Shown here: piece after piece, positions 54,737-63,937 of the stretch
Layout: every line of letters starts with the position of its first letter
Numbering within the stretch: position 1 is the stretch's first letter
Assembly (NCBI RefSeq): GCF_003850565.1
Contig: NZ_CP027706.1
Location: forward strand, 5,332,001 to 5,396,000
From: Pseudomonas sessilinigenes
GTDB lineage: Bacteria > Pseudomonadota > Gammaproteobacteria > Pseudomonadales > Pseudomonadaceae
DNA length: 64,000 bases
Direction: 5' to 3'
Program-made: the position numbers and the translations under genes
The notes under the pieces: model-generated
Databases searched by the model: none
Seen by the model: only the letters and a program-made list of their open reading frames with translations
Told to the model about the DNA's origin: nothing

Positions 54737-57352
54737 TCATGTTCCTTGATCCAGCAATTGCAGATGACGAGCGGCGACCAAGGCCCCGGAGCGGTTCTTG
54801 ACCCCCAATTTTCCGTAGATGTTGTAGACATGCCACTTGACCGTGGCCAGGGATATGAACAATTGATCGGCGATCTGTTGGTAGGTCAACCCGGATTCGA
54901 GCATCGCCAATAACTCCATTTCCCGTCGTGATAGCGGTTCAGCCAAATGGGGTGCCTGTGCTCTGGGGTGCGCAGTCAGTTGCAAGGCATCGCATAGTCG
55001 GACAAACAGTTCGCGCTCCGTTGAGGGCAGCTGTTGTTGTTTGCTATTGCACAGCCACTGCAAGGTCGGGCTCGAAAAGCGGTTGAGGTCGAGGAACACG
55101 CGATAGAGGTTGTGTTCACGCGCGACCCTCAGCGCAACACACAGAACCTTGTTTGCTTCAACCGGGCTTTCGGCTTTTGCCAGCAACGAGGCCTTGATAA
55201 TCAGCACTCGGCAATGCAGCAAGGGTTGGAGTGCCAATGCTGGCTCAGCCAACAGGTGTTCGTAATCTGTCCGGGCTTTTAGCCACTGCTCTCGGGCGCA
55301 GTTGAGCAGTAGCTCGATATAGACTTGGTATAGCCTTGGCACAAGCCGCGTATCCTGATGCGTCTGTTCGGCCATCAGTTGCTCCAAGGCATCTGCGACG
55401 ATCAGTGCTTCGTTGGTACGCCCATGATCCAGCAGCAACTCGATACGCTGCTGATGCAGTGAGCTTTCCAGGCGAGGGGGGTAGACCGCACTGATCACCT
55501 GAGCATCATCGAATATCTGTAACGCCTCCCCCAAACTGGAGCGCGCGGCTAGACGGGCTCGTACTGTCACCCCGGCCAAAGCGCTCTCGATCAGGCCATG
55601 GTCCCTTATATGCCGATAACCGATCTCGACGTAGTCGGCGGCCTCGTCCAGATCATTGTGTTCGTAGGCGACTCGCGACAACAGCAGCGCGCAGGTGGAA
55701 AGAATCGCTGAATGCTCGCCAATCTCCCGAGTGGCCAGGTAGAACTGTTCGTTGAGCAACAGACGCGCACGGTTGTAATCACCGAACTCCAACTGGTACA
55801 GGGCGTTGAGTAGGTTCACCCAGATCTTGCCGTATACGCTGTCGGAGCGCTGTATGGCCGATATGGCTCGGCTCCCAGCGTTTGCCGCACCTTTGCAGTC
55901 GGCATCTAAGCGTCGTGCGATCATCTGGGCGCTGGCGATGACCGCAATGTCGAAGGTGTCGGCATCCTGATACCGCTCCAACCAACGAGCCGAGCACTCA
56001 ATCACACCTACGGTGCGGTCCTGGAAGATTGCCAATGCCACTTCCAACGCTTCTAGCCTGGACATATAACGGCGGCGCTCCAGTGGTGAGAGCCCAACGT
56101 TATCGCGGACGGCGCGAGCCAGCTGACAGATGCGTTCATGAGCCTGTTCCCAGCAGTAGGAGAAGGCCAGCGACCAGGTTGACCAGTACACCAACTCGTT
56201 CAGTTCAAACACGGGGCCAACTTGCAGGTCGCGAGTCCAACCGACGATGGTCGGTAGCTCGCCAAGGTTGCGTACAAGAGTCTCGCTGGTCTTACTGATC
56301 ACCAGGCGGGCCACTCGAGGTTCACCGCTGGCTCGCGCATAGTCAGCGGCAAGCCGATATCGCTGATTGCGAATGGCCCAGCGGGTGGCTCGTACCAGTA
56401 GCTTGCGCGGATGGAGTTCGGGCGAATGTTTTTCAAGCAGGAACTCCCGGAACAAGGGATGCAGCCGGTATTCGTTGAGATTACGATCGCAGGCCTCAAG
56501 AAACGCCCCCGCTTGGTATAGGCCTTCCAATTCTCGCTGACTATCTTGTCGTTGCAGCGCAACATCACAAAGTTCACCACAACCTTTTCCAAGTACGGCA
56601 AAAGCACCGAGAAAAACTTGCCGTTGAAGATCCAGATGGGCCAGTACTTGTTCTTCAAAGAAGAGCCGAAGACCTTGGTCTCGCCCGGAAAAACTCACCA
56701 ACCTGGCTGCGCGTTTTTTGTCTCTTGCCAGCAGCCCGCAAAGATTCACCGCCAGTGGCCAACCCTCGGTACGTTGGTATAGGTCCTCGCGTTGACTGCC
56801 AGGTAGCTCCGGACCGAGTACCAAGGTTGTTTCTTCGGCGCTGAAACTGAGCTGGGCGCTGTCGATACGGTGCAACTGACCTCGCATCTCCAGCAGGGAT
56901 AGCTTTACTGCCGGCTGGTGCCGACAAGCCACAGCAATATGCAAGCGCGGTTGGTTGAGTCGTAAGACGCGCTCCAGAAGGGCTGTTCCAGGGCAGCTCT
57001 CTTTGTATTCATAGCTGTCGATGAAAATCACCAGCGGTGCCTTGAGATCCAGCAGGCGTGCCAGAAGAGACTCAGGCGTGGCAGCGATTCCGGGAAACTG
57101 TCGGCAAAGCGTTTGCAACAGCGTATCGCTGCCGACTCCAGGCCATTGCTCGGCCGAGACCCATATCCCTTGGGCGTTGGCACGATGGATATGCTGCATG
57201 CAGTAGGCGAGTGCTGTGCTCTTGCCATAACCTGCCGGCGCGCAGAGTAAGGTAAGGCGATGTGTCGTGAGTGTGCTTAACAGCCCATCGTAAAGGTGGC
57301 GCGGGATGAAGTTGACGGGTAGATCAACGGAGGAGGGCAGGCCGATCTTCAT
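54737..57352 (-). CDS. LuxR-family MalT/AlkS-type (LAL) transcriptional activator 2
   Basis: 871 aa. Walker A APAGYGKSTAL (near 42), ATPase region with LVIFIDSYEYKES, a long helical middle domain, and C-terminal HTH (LSRREMELLAMLESGLTYQQ, IADQLFISLATVKWHVYNIY). It ends just upstream of the hydroxylase promoter. It is clearly related in layout to activator 1 but diverged (few shared blocks outside ATPase and HTH), so it is an old pair rather than a recent duplication. No strong ribosome site at 57352. Two such regulators may sense different intermediates or act in cascade. Confidence 0.92.
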   Translation of the reverse strand: MKIGLPSSVDLPVNFIPRHLYDGLLSTLTTHRLTLLCAPAGYGKSTALAYCMQHIHRANAQGIWVSAEQWPGVGSDTLLQTLCRQFPGIAATPESLLARLLDLKAPLVIFIDSYEYKESCPGTALLERVLRLNQPRLHIAVACRHQPAVKLSLLEMRGQLHRIDSAQLSFSAEETTLVLGPELPGSQREDLYQRTEGWPLAVNLCGLLARDKKRAARLVSFSGRDQGLRLFFEEQVLAHLDLQRQVFLGAFAVLGKGCGELCDVALQRQDSQRELEGLYQAGAFLEACDRNLNEYRLHPLFREFLLEKHSPELHPRKLLVRATRWAIRNQRYRLAADYARASGEPRVARLVISKTSETLVRNLGELPTIVGWTRDLQVGPVFELNELVYWSTWSLAFSYCWEQAHERICQLARAVRDNVGLSPLERRRYMSRLEALEVALAIFQDRTVGVIECSARWLERYQDADTFDIAVIASAQMIARRLDADCKGAANAGSRAISAIQRSDSVYGKIWVNLLNALYQLEFGDYNRARLLLNEQFYLATREIGEHSAILSTCALLLSRVAYEHNDLDEAADYVEIGYRHIRDHGLIESALAGVTVRARLAARSSLGEALQIFDDAQVISAVYPPRLESSLHQQRIELLLDHGRTNEALIVADALEQLMAEQTHQDTRLVPRLYQVYIELLLNCAREQWLKARTDYEHLLAEPALALQPLLHCRVLIIKASLLAKAESPVEANKVLCVALRVAREHNLYRVFLDLNRFSSPTLQWLCNSKQQQLPSTERELFVRLCDALQLTAHPRAQAPHLAEPLSRREMELLAMLESGLTYQQIADQLFISLATVKWHVYNIYGKLGVKNRSGALVAARHLQLLDQGT

Positions 57353-57447
57353 GGTTCTTGTTCTTATGGGTCAATAGTGGCTAATCAAGTCGTGACAGCC
57401 CTGGCCTGTATCGTTCAAGCGCATCCATGCGCAGGCGGTGAAGCCAT

Positions 57448-58671
57448 TCAAGCAGGTAGGGCAGATAGTGCGACATTGATATCACAGGACTCATCGGCCA
57501 GCTTGGTCGGATCGACTGGCCTTGCCGTCGCAATCAACCGCTTGCAGGCAATGAATTCCTTGGGACGGTTTACGCAAAGGGCACTGAGTACCACTGCATC
57601 GCGCAAATAGAACCGACAAAAGCTGCCTGTAGCAATGTCCCCACGTTGTACCACGCGCTCGTATTCATCGACCACTCCAGCGATCTGCAGGCGGGTGGCG
57701 TACTGGTCCGACCAGAACCAAGGCAGGGCATCATGGCGACGTTCATGGCCACATAAGGTCGCGGCTGCCACTCGTGCCTGATCGCTAGCGTTGGCTAAGC
57801 ACTCCAGACGTACCAAGCGCTGCAGGTGGGCGCTCGGGAAACGAGTGCAATCACCTGCTGCGACGATTTCCGCATCCGATGTACGGGCAGAGCTATCAAC
57901 CAGGATGCCATCATCGACGGCCAGCCCCGCATCCTCCGCGAGGCCCACATTGGCCTTTACACCGACGCCGATTACAACGATGTCTGCCGGATAGTGAGTG
58001 CCATCCGTGCATAGCACGGCCTCGACATGTTCCTTGCCTACCAGTTGGCTGACCTGACAGCTCGTGCGGATTGTCACGCCATTATCCTGGTGCAACGCCT
58101 CGAAGAAGGCCGATACAGGCTCGTCGACACTGCGTCCCAGGATGCGTGGCGCGGCCTCCAGCACGCAGACTTGCAGGCCCAACTGACGCAAGCTGGCAGC
58201 GGTTTCCAGGCCTATGTAGCCCGCACCGATAATCACCACGTTACGAGCTCCAGGAAGCTGCGTGCGTAGCCGATCCGCATCGGCGTGATCACGTAGATAA
58301 TGCACGCCTTGTAGGTCACTGCCTTCGATACTTAGGCGCCGGGGGCTGGCCCCAGTACAGAGCGCAAGCTTCGTGTATGCCAAGCGCTGCTGGTTATCCA
58401 ACAGGACCTCACGCACTTGGCGATCGATCCGCACCACACGGGTCGAAGCCAGAAATTCTATTTCATGTTTATCCAGGCTTGCCTGTGGGTGGATGATGGC
58501 CAGATCGGCTTCGTTTTTGAGATAGGACTTGGACAGGGGCGGACGATGATAGGGGAGACAGGCCTCCTCGCCGAGCAACAGGATACGCCCCTGCCAACCT
58601 TCCTGACGCAAGCCAATGGCCAGTTGAATGCCGGCATGGCTAGCACCGACAATGATGCAAGTATCATTCAT
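57448..58671 (-). CDS. FAD-dependent NAD(P)H reductase (rubredoxin/ferredoxin reductase type)
   Basis: 407 aa from ATG 58671 (GAGG upstream); a longer open frame to 58860 is not needed. FAD site at the N-terminus (IIVGASHAGIQLAIGLRQEG), NAD site GARNVVIIGAGYIGLETAAS, and the second FAD motif IVAAGDCTRF. It resembles AlkT, RubB and the ferredoxin reductases of dioxygenase systems. With the rubredoxin and hydroxylase nearby it completes an NADH to FAD to rubredoxin to di-iron chain. It is 10 bp downstream of the acyl-CoA ligase gene and so the last gene of the myrABC-type operon. Confidence 0.92.
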   Translation of the reverse strand: MNDTCIIVGASHAGIQLAIGLRQEGWQGRILLLGEEACLPYHRPPLSKSYLKNEADLAIIHPQASLDKHEIEFLASTRVVRIDRQVREVLLDNQQRLAYTKLALCTGASPRRLSIEGSDLQGVHYLRDHADADRLRTQLPGARNVVIIGAGYIGLETAASLRQLGLQVCVLEAAPRILGRSVDEPVSAFFEALHQDNGVTIRTSCQVSQLVGKEHVEAVLCTDGTHYPADIVVIGVGVKANVGLAEDAGLAVDDGILVDSSARTSDAEIVAAGDCTRFPSAHLQRLVRLECLANASDQARVAAATLCGHERRHDALPWFWSDQYATRLQIAGVVDEYERVVQRGDIATGSFCRFYLRDAVVLSALCVNRPKEFIACKRLIATARPVDPTKLADESCDINVALSALPA

Positions 58672-58681
58672 TAGCTTTTCC

Positions 58682-60232
58682 TCAACGCGCATTGCCCGCG
58701 TATTCGTCACGCAATAGCCGCTTGAGCAGCTTGCCTGTGGGTTCGCGAGGCAGGTCTTCACGAAATTCGATGCTGCGCGGGCATTTGATCGAGGATAATT
58801 GCCCGCGGCAGAACTGATTGAGCGCGACCGCAAGCGCATCACTGGCCATGCTGTAGTCATGCAACTGCACTACCGCATGAACCGATTCCCCCAGGTCACT
58901 ATCCGGAATGCCGATCACTGCGGCATCCAGCACCTGCGGATGGCTGAGCAGGATGTTCTCGGCTTCCTGTGGATATACATTGACGCCGCCAGAGATGATC
59001 ATGTTGCTTTTGCGATCAGTCAGGAAGAGATAACCATCGGCATCGATATGGCCGATGTCTCCCACGCATGCCCACCCCAGGTCGTTGTAGGCCTCGGCCG
59101 TCTTGTTCGGGTCTTTGTGATAGGAAAACGGCAGGCTTTCCGAGAAAAACACCAGGCCATCTTTACCAGCAGGCAGCTCTTGTCCTGCTTCGTCAAGAAT
59201 ATGCAAACGCCCATAGATGGCTCGTCCCACGGTACCGGGATGCTTTAGCCAATCATCGGTGCTGGCCATAGTCATACCGATCTGCTCGGTGCTGCCGTAG
59301 TACTCGTAGAGTATCGGCCCCCACCAGTCGATCATGGCTCGCTTGGTAGGGATCGGACAGGGCGCAGCGGCATGTACGACAACCTGCTGGCTACTCAGGG
59401 AATATCTGCTGCGGATTTCACTTGGCAGGTTGAGCAGGCGATGGAACATAGTCGGCACCCACTGACTGTGGGTTACCTGATATTCATCGATGGCGGCCAA
59501 GGCGGCCTCTGGCTCGAACTTTTCCATCAGAATCGCGGTACCGCCCAGCACATGCACGGCCCTTACCCACTTCAATGGTGCGGCATGGTAATAGGGGGCC
59601 GGTGACAGATAGACTGAATGTTCATCGACGGAGAATGACCGCTCCAACTGTTGGGCGATCACCTCGGTACTGCCCAGGGGCAAACCGGTGAGCTTGGGTT
59701 TGACTCCCTTGGGGCGTCCGGTAGTGCCCGATGAGTAAAGCATTTCACTGCCTTCTCGCGAGCCCTCCAGTGCAGTACAGGAATAGGCTTGTAGAAGCTC
59801 GGGTAGTGACCCTGCCACACCTTCCTGTGGGTCGAGAATCAATACCTTGGGAGCACCGGGCAATTGCTCCAGTATTCCAAGCAGTTGCGGCGTGGCAGAT
59901 TTAGCGCTCAACACTAACAACTTAGCGTCACAGTCCTCAATGATGTAGGTGACTTCGGCTGTCGTCAGACGCGTACTGAGAAAGGTGTAGTACAGGCCGG
60001 CATAATGGGCCCCCCATTGAAGTGCAGGGCACTCGACTCGGTTCTCTAGCAAAAAGGCGACATGCTCTCCATAACGAAGCCCCAACGCCTGAAACAATCG
60101 TGCCAGGCGGTTGGCGAAGGCATCCAACTCCTGATAGGTCAGTGACGCCCCCGTTTCGGCGATGAGCACAGCAATGCGTTCCGGCGAGCGCTTGGCGTGA
60201 TAACCGGGATGACGCAGAAGGGAAGTTGCCAT
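58682..60232 (-). CDS. myrC: Acyl-CoA synthetase (myrC-type)
   Basis: 516 aa from ATG 60232 (GAGGAA upstream). AMP-forming ligase motifs: P-loop YSSGTTGRPKGVKPK, YEYYGSTEQIG, GDIGHIDADGYLFLTDR, the hinge KSNMIISGGVNVYPQEAE, and the catalytic Lys in PREPTGKLLKR. It would activate the terpenoid acid (myrcenic acid type) to its CoA ester. The spacing of 35 bp after the dehydrogenase and the order ALDH-ADH-ligase match the myrA-myrB-myrC operon described from Pseudomonas sp. M1, on which the symbol rests. Confidence 0.88.
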   Translation of the reverse strand: MATSLLRHPGYHAKRSPERIAVLIAETGASLTYQELDAFANRLARLFQALGLRYGEHVAFLLENRVECPALQWGAHYAGLYYTFLSTRLTTAEVTYIIEDCDAKLLVLSAKSATPQLLGILEQLPGAPKVLILDPQEGVAGSLPELLQAYSCTALEGSREGSEMLYSSGTTGRPKGVKPKLTGLPLGSTEVIAQQLERSFSVDEHSVYLSPAPYYHAAPLKWVRAVHVLGGTAILMEKFEPEAALAAIDEYQVTHSQWVPTMFHRLLNLPSEIRSRYSLSSQQVVVHAAAPCPIPTKRAMIDWWGPILYEYYGSTEQIGMTMASTDDWLKHPGTVGRAIYGRLHILDEAGQELPAGKDGLVFFSESLPFSYHKDPNKTAEAYNDLGWACVGDIGHIDADGYLFLTDRKSNMIISGGVNVYPQEAENILLSHPQVLDAAVIGIPDSDLGESVHAVVQLHDYSMASDALAVALNQFCRGQLSSIKCPRSIEFREDLPREPTGKLLKRLLRDEYAGNAR

Positions 60233-60267
60233 ACAACGATTCCTCAATGGCGAAGACTTAAAGCTGA

Positions 60268-61371
60268 TCAGTTGGGCAGCAGCACAGGTTTGACACAGGT
60301 ACCGGCATGCTGGGCGGCGACGGCTTCGTTGATTTGAGACAGAGGGAAGTCACTCACCAGCCTGTCAATTGGCAGTCGGCCTTCTTGATAGAGACTGATC
60401 AACTCCGGGATCGACTGTTGGGGATCACTGTCGCCTTCGATGATGCCCTTGAAGATGATGCCGTTCTGGATCATCTGGGCTAGGCTGCCCGGCAGTTTTT
60501 GCTCCCAATCCTGGGGGGCGCCCACCAGGCCGAAGGTGGCCCGTGGCGCGAGACAACGGTAGGCGGTCTCTAGTGCTGCGTTGATACCACATGTATCCAG
60601 TGCGTAGTTCACACCGGTCGGGAGCAAGGCCTTCACCACCTTTTCAGTATCTTCGCCGTAGGGGTCGATCACGCAGGTAGCCCCCAACTCCAGCGCCAAA
60701 GCCCGTCGGTTTGCATGGGGTTCGACGAGAATGATTTGCTCGCAACCACAAAGCACTGCGCCCATGATCGCCGCCAGACCTACAGCGCCTCCCCCCAGGA
60801 TCAGGATGGATGAGCCTGCAGTACAGGCCAGGGCTCGGGTGACACCACCAAATCCAGTCTGGATGCCACACCCCATCGGCGCTACCAGAGATAGGGGAAT
60901 GTCTTTGCTCACCTTGACGACGTTGCGCTGGTTGGCCACGCAATGACTGGCAAAGGATGATTGACCGAAGAAGCTTCCAGCTACCGCTGCGCCATTTGCA
61001 TCATGCAAGTTGCTACCACCCTGGCGAATACCGGTAAAGTTAAGCAGGCCGAAGGAGTGGCAATAAGACGGGTCCTCAATGGCGCAGCGTTCACACTGCC
61101 CGCAGGAGTGAAAACTTAGAGCAACATGATCGCCTGGCCGAACGCTAGTGACCTTGTTGCCTACCTTGACCACTATGCCGGCGCCTTCATGGCCGAACAC
61201 TGCCGGAGCTTGGATCGGCAGGACTCCGGAAGCCGCAACCAGGTCGGTATGGCAGATACCCACGGCGACGATGCGTACTAGAACTTCTTCATCCAGAGGA
61301 TCGTCCAGTTCCAGATCTTCGATGCAAAAGCCGTTGGCGTTGTGGCGTGTCACCGCCGCAATGATCTTCAT
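60268..61371 (-). CDS. myrB: Zinc-dependent alcohol dehydrogenase (myrB-type)
   Basis: 367 aa, aryl/allyl alcohol dehydrogenase class of the MDR family. Catalytic zinc ligands are in GICHTDLVAASG and FGHEGAGIVV, the structural zinc site in CGQCERCAIEDPSYC, and the NAD site in ILGGGAVGLAAIMGAVLCGC with E at the end of the second strand (LVEPHANR). It should oxidise the allylic alcohol from the hydroxylase to the aldehyde. AAGGAA precedes the ATG; 27 bp after the aldehyde dehydrogenase stop. Position matches myrB of strain M1. Confidence 0.9.
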   Translation of the reverse strand: MKIIAAVTRHNANGFCIEDLELDDPLDEEVLVRIVAVGICHTDLVAASGVLPIQAPAVFGHEGAGIVVKVGNKVTSVRPGDHVALSFHSCGQCERCAIEDPSYCHSFGLLNFTGIRQGGSNLHDANGAAVAGSFFGQSSFASHCVANQRNVVKVSKDIPLSLVAPMGCGIQTGFGGVTRALACTAGSSILILGGGAVGLAAIMGAVLCGCEQIILVEPHANRRALALELGATCVIDPYGEDTEKVVKALLPTGVNYALDTCGINAALETAYRCLAPRATFGLVGAPQDWEQKLPGSLAQMIQNGIIFKGIIEGDSDPQQSIPELISLYQEGRLPIDRLVSDFPLSQINEAVAAQHAGTCVKPVLLPN

Positions 61372-61398
61372 GGCAGGTTCCTTGATTTCGTTTTGTTG

Positions 61399-62862
61399 TT
61401 AAAAGAATTTGAACAACCAGCGCAGGATTCGCCGAGTGGTTTGGGTATAGGGGGGGAAGAACAGGCTCGACAGCATGATTTTGCTTTCCAGAACCGAGCG
61501 TTCATGGGAGAAGGCGCGGATCCCCCATTCGGCGTGGTAGCTGCCAATTCCCGAGTTGTTCACGCCGCCAAACGGTAGGTTGTTGTGCAGGAAGTGCCCC
61601 GCTACGTGATTGATGCAGGATGCACCTGCACTGGTGTTCTGCAGGATTTGTTCGATGTGCTGACGATTCTTGCTCCAGATGTACAAAGCCAGCGGCTTGG
61701 GCCCGGCATTGATACGTTGGATAACCTCATCCAGGTCATCAAAGACGATGATCGGCAATACGGGGCCAAAGATTTCTTCCTGCATGATCTTGGCATCGCT
61801 CGGTACATCCTCAAGCAACGTGGGGGAAATGAAGCGGTCCTGGACATCAATCACCGATCCATAGCTAGCCCTGGCGCCACGCTCCAGAGCGTCCTCGATT
61901 AACCCTGCAATACGACTTGCATGACGCTGGTTGACGATGCGCGCTAACGGTGCAGAACGGGCCTTGGCGCCCTCACCATAAACCTGATCCAGATGCTGCC
62001 TGAGCAACTGCACGAAACGGTCCCTGACGTTGCTCGCCACATAGAGATGGTCTGGTGCGATGCAGGTTTGCCCGGCATTGAGAAACTTGCCCCAGGTAAT
62101 GGTTTTTACAGCCATTTCAAGATCGGCGCTTTCATCGATGATGGTCGGTGACTTACCGCCCAGTTCAAGGGTCACGCTAGTCAGATGCTCTGCCGCCGCC
62201 CGCATGACCACCTTGCCAATGGTTGGGGAACCGGTGAAAAAGGAGTGATCGAAGGGCAGGGCCAGCAACTCGCTTGCCACCGAAGCGTCACCTTCCAAAA
62301 TGGCGACTTCGCTTTCATCGAAAGCATCACGGATGATCTCCACCATGACTGCCGATAGGTTCGGTGTAAGCTCCGAGGTCTTGATGATCACCGTATTACC
62401 GGATGCGATGGCCGGGACCAGTGGTCCGAATGTCAGAGTTAGAGGGTAGTTCCAGGGCGAAATGATCAGGCAGCGTCCCCGTGGCTCGTACCGCACCGAG
62501 GCCGAGGTGCCTAGCATCAATGCAGTTGAGGGAACGCGCTTCGGCTTGAGCCACTTTTTTAGGTGCTTACAGGTATGGCTGATTTCCATGATGACCGTCA
62601 GTATCTCGGTCATTTCCACTTCTATATCAGGCTTGCCGAAGTCCGCCGCACCCGCCGCAATAATCTGGTCGTGGCGAATCTCAATAGCCTTGCGCAGGCG
62701 GCGTAATTTGCGGATGCGTTGTTCAACGGTAGATTCTCGAAGTTTTAGAGCCGTATTACGTTGAGCGCTGAATATTCGCTGGATGTCTGCGCTTTGCGCA
62801 TTCACGACTGGGAGGGCCAGAGGGCGGGTAGGGGCTTGGACGGGCACAGACAGAGTCTCCAT
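61399..62862 (-). CDS. myrA: Aldehyde dehydrogenase (coniferyl/terpenoid type, myrA-type)
   Basis: 487 aa from ATG 62862 (METLSVPVQAP); an open extension to ATG 62949 adds 29 residues and cannot be excluded since neither start has a good ribosome site. Glu base in TLELGGKSPTIIDES, catalytic Cys in FLNAGQTCIAPDHLYV, and the C-terminal NHVAGHFLHNNLPFGGVNNS and SGIGSYHAEWGIRAFSHERS. The C-terminal tail is hydrophobic (LFFPPYTQTTRRILRWLFKF), as in membrane-associated fatty/coniferyl aldehyde dehydrogenases. It oxidises the aldehyde to the acid. First gene of the operon, divergent from the crotonase gene. Confidence 0.9.
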   Translation of the reverse strand: METLSVPVQAPTRPLALPVVNAQSADIQRIFSAQRNTALKLRESTVEQRIRKLRRLRKAIEIRHDQIIAAGAADFGKPDIEVEMTEILTVIMEISHTCKHLKKWLKPKRVPSTALMLGTSASVRYEPRGRCLIISPWNYPLTLTFGPLVPAIASGNTVIIKTSELTPNLSAVMVEIIRDAFDESEVAILEGDASVASELLALPFDHSFFTGSPTIGKVVMRAAAEHLTSVTLELGGKSPTIIDESADLEMAVKTITWGKFLNAGQTCIAPDHLYVASNVRDRFVQLLRQHLDQVYGEGAKARSAPLARIVNQRHASRIAGLIEDALERGARASYGSVIDVQDRFISPTLLEDVPSDAKIMQEEIFGPVLPIIVFDDLDEVIQRINAGPKPLALYIWSKNRQHIEQILQNTSAGASCINHVAGHFLHNNLPFGGVNNSGIGSYHAEWGIRAFSHERSVLESKIMLSSLFFPPYTQTTRRILRWLFKFF

Positions 62863-62988
62863 GGTTATTTTTTTGTGGAGATTTTTGTGGGCGCTGGGGC
62901 GCAGTTGCCCGGTCACTATGGGGCAGTCCGTGTTTGGAGGATTCGTCATAAAGGACTAAAAGGTGGATTCAATCCCAAGTGGTCAAAT

Positions 62989-63004
62989 CCAACCTTAAGG
63001 TTGG
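62989..63004. promoter_or_regulatory. 16-bp perfect palindrome in myrA-myrD divergent promoter
   Basis: CCAACCTTAAGGTTGG lies in the gap between the divergent aldehyde dehydrogenase and crotonase genes, 53 bp before the latter. A perfect dyad at this place is a good operator candidate for a dimeric regulator. Confidence 0.55.
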
Positions 63005-63056
63005 GCAGGTGATCTATTTCTAGCGCTAGGCTGCGACGAGAACTTTCCTTTCACTC

Positions 63057-63857
63057 ATGGATCTCGCGATGTCACGCCCTGTCGATTACCAGTTCGATGC
63101 CGTCTCCCGTAGTGCAACTCTGACGTTCAACCGCCCGGGTGTACTCAATGCTATTGATGTCGAAACTGCACGATCATTCTGCGAAGCCGTGCTACAGGCT
63201 ACCGCGCAGGCTGGTATCCGCCTGATTGTCATTCGTGGGGCTGGGCGCGCCTTCGTGGCAGGGGGGGACTTGCAGCGGTTCGCCGACGATTTCGATTACG
63301 CAGATCGGGTGGTCAATCATTTGCTGGACCCTCTTCACTCAGCAATCCTGGCGCTCCATACCACGCCAGCATTAGTTCTTGCATGCGTGCATGGTGTAGT
63401 GGCGGGGGCAGGGCTGAGCCTGATGTTGGGATGCGACCTGGTCCTCGCGGCTGAAGATACTCGTCTGTTACTGGCCTATAACAAAGTGGCGGCAGCTCCC
63501 GATTGTGGTGGGACTTTTTTTCTGCCAAGACGTATCGGCACAGGAGCGGCAATGCAACTGATGGTGGGCAGTGGCGAGTTGACTGCACAAGAGGCTCGGG
63601 CCATGAACTTGCTGAACTGGTGTGTTCCTGCGCATGAGCTACAGGAGCGTCTGGAAAGCTTGAGTGCAGAGATCCTCTCTGGACCAAGTCATGCCTATGG
63701 TCGTTATAAAGAGCTGATAAGGAGCGCTCCTGCTGAATTACAGGCTCACCTGGAGCGAGAGCGAATAGCTTTTTGTGCTGCAACCAAGACCAAGGACTTC
63801 AGGGAAGGCGTAACTGCCTTTCTCACGCGTCGGGCACCGGTTTTTTTGGGCTGTTAG
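63057..63857 (+). CDS. myrD: Enoyl-CoA hydratase/isomerase family protein (myrD-type)
   Basis: 266 aa; start 63057 or 63069 (no strong ribosome site for either). Crotonase fold with oxyanion-hole segments GAGRAFVAGGDLQRFA and HGVVAGAGLSLMLGCDLVLA. In the active-site loop it has AYNKVAAAPDCGGTFFLPRR. The usual Glu of the PEI motif is absent and an Asp sits before CGG, as in PaaG-like isomerases. It may therefore isomerise a double bond rather than hydrate. Divergent from myrA, the same layout as reported for strain M1. Confidence 0.88.
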   Translation: MDLAMSRPVDYQFDAVSRSATLTFNRPGVLNAIDVETARSFCEAVLQATAQAGIRLIVIRGAGRAFVAGGDLQRFADDFDYADRVVNHLLDPLHSAILALHTTPALVLACVHGVVAGAGLSLMLGCDLVLAAEDTRLLLAYNKVAAAPDCGGTFFLPRRIGTGAAMQLMVGSGELTAQEARAMNLLNWCVPAHELQERLESLSAEILSGPSHAYGRYKELIRSAPAELQAHLERERIAFCAATKTKDFREGVTAFLTRRAPVFLGC

Positions 63858-63937
63858 TTGCTGATTCACGTCGAAGGGAGGCGGGTGGAACCTGCGCAGC
63901 ACACGTGGGCGTAACGCGCCTCCCGATCGCTTGCAGA

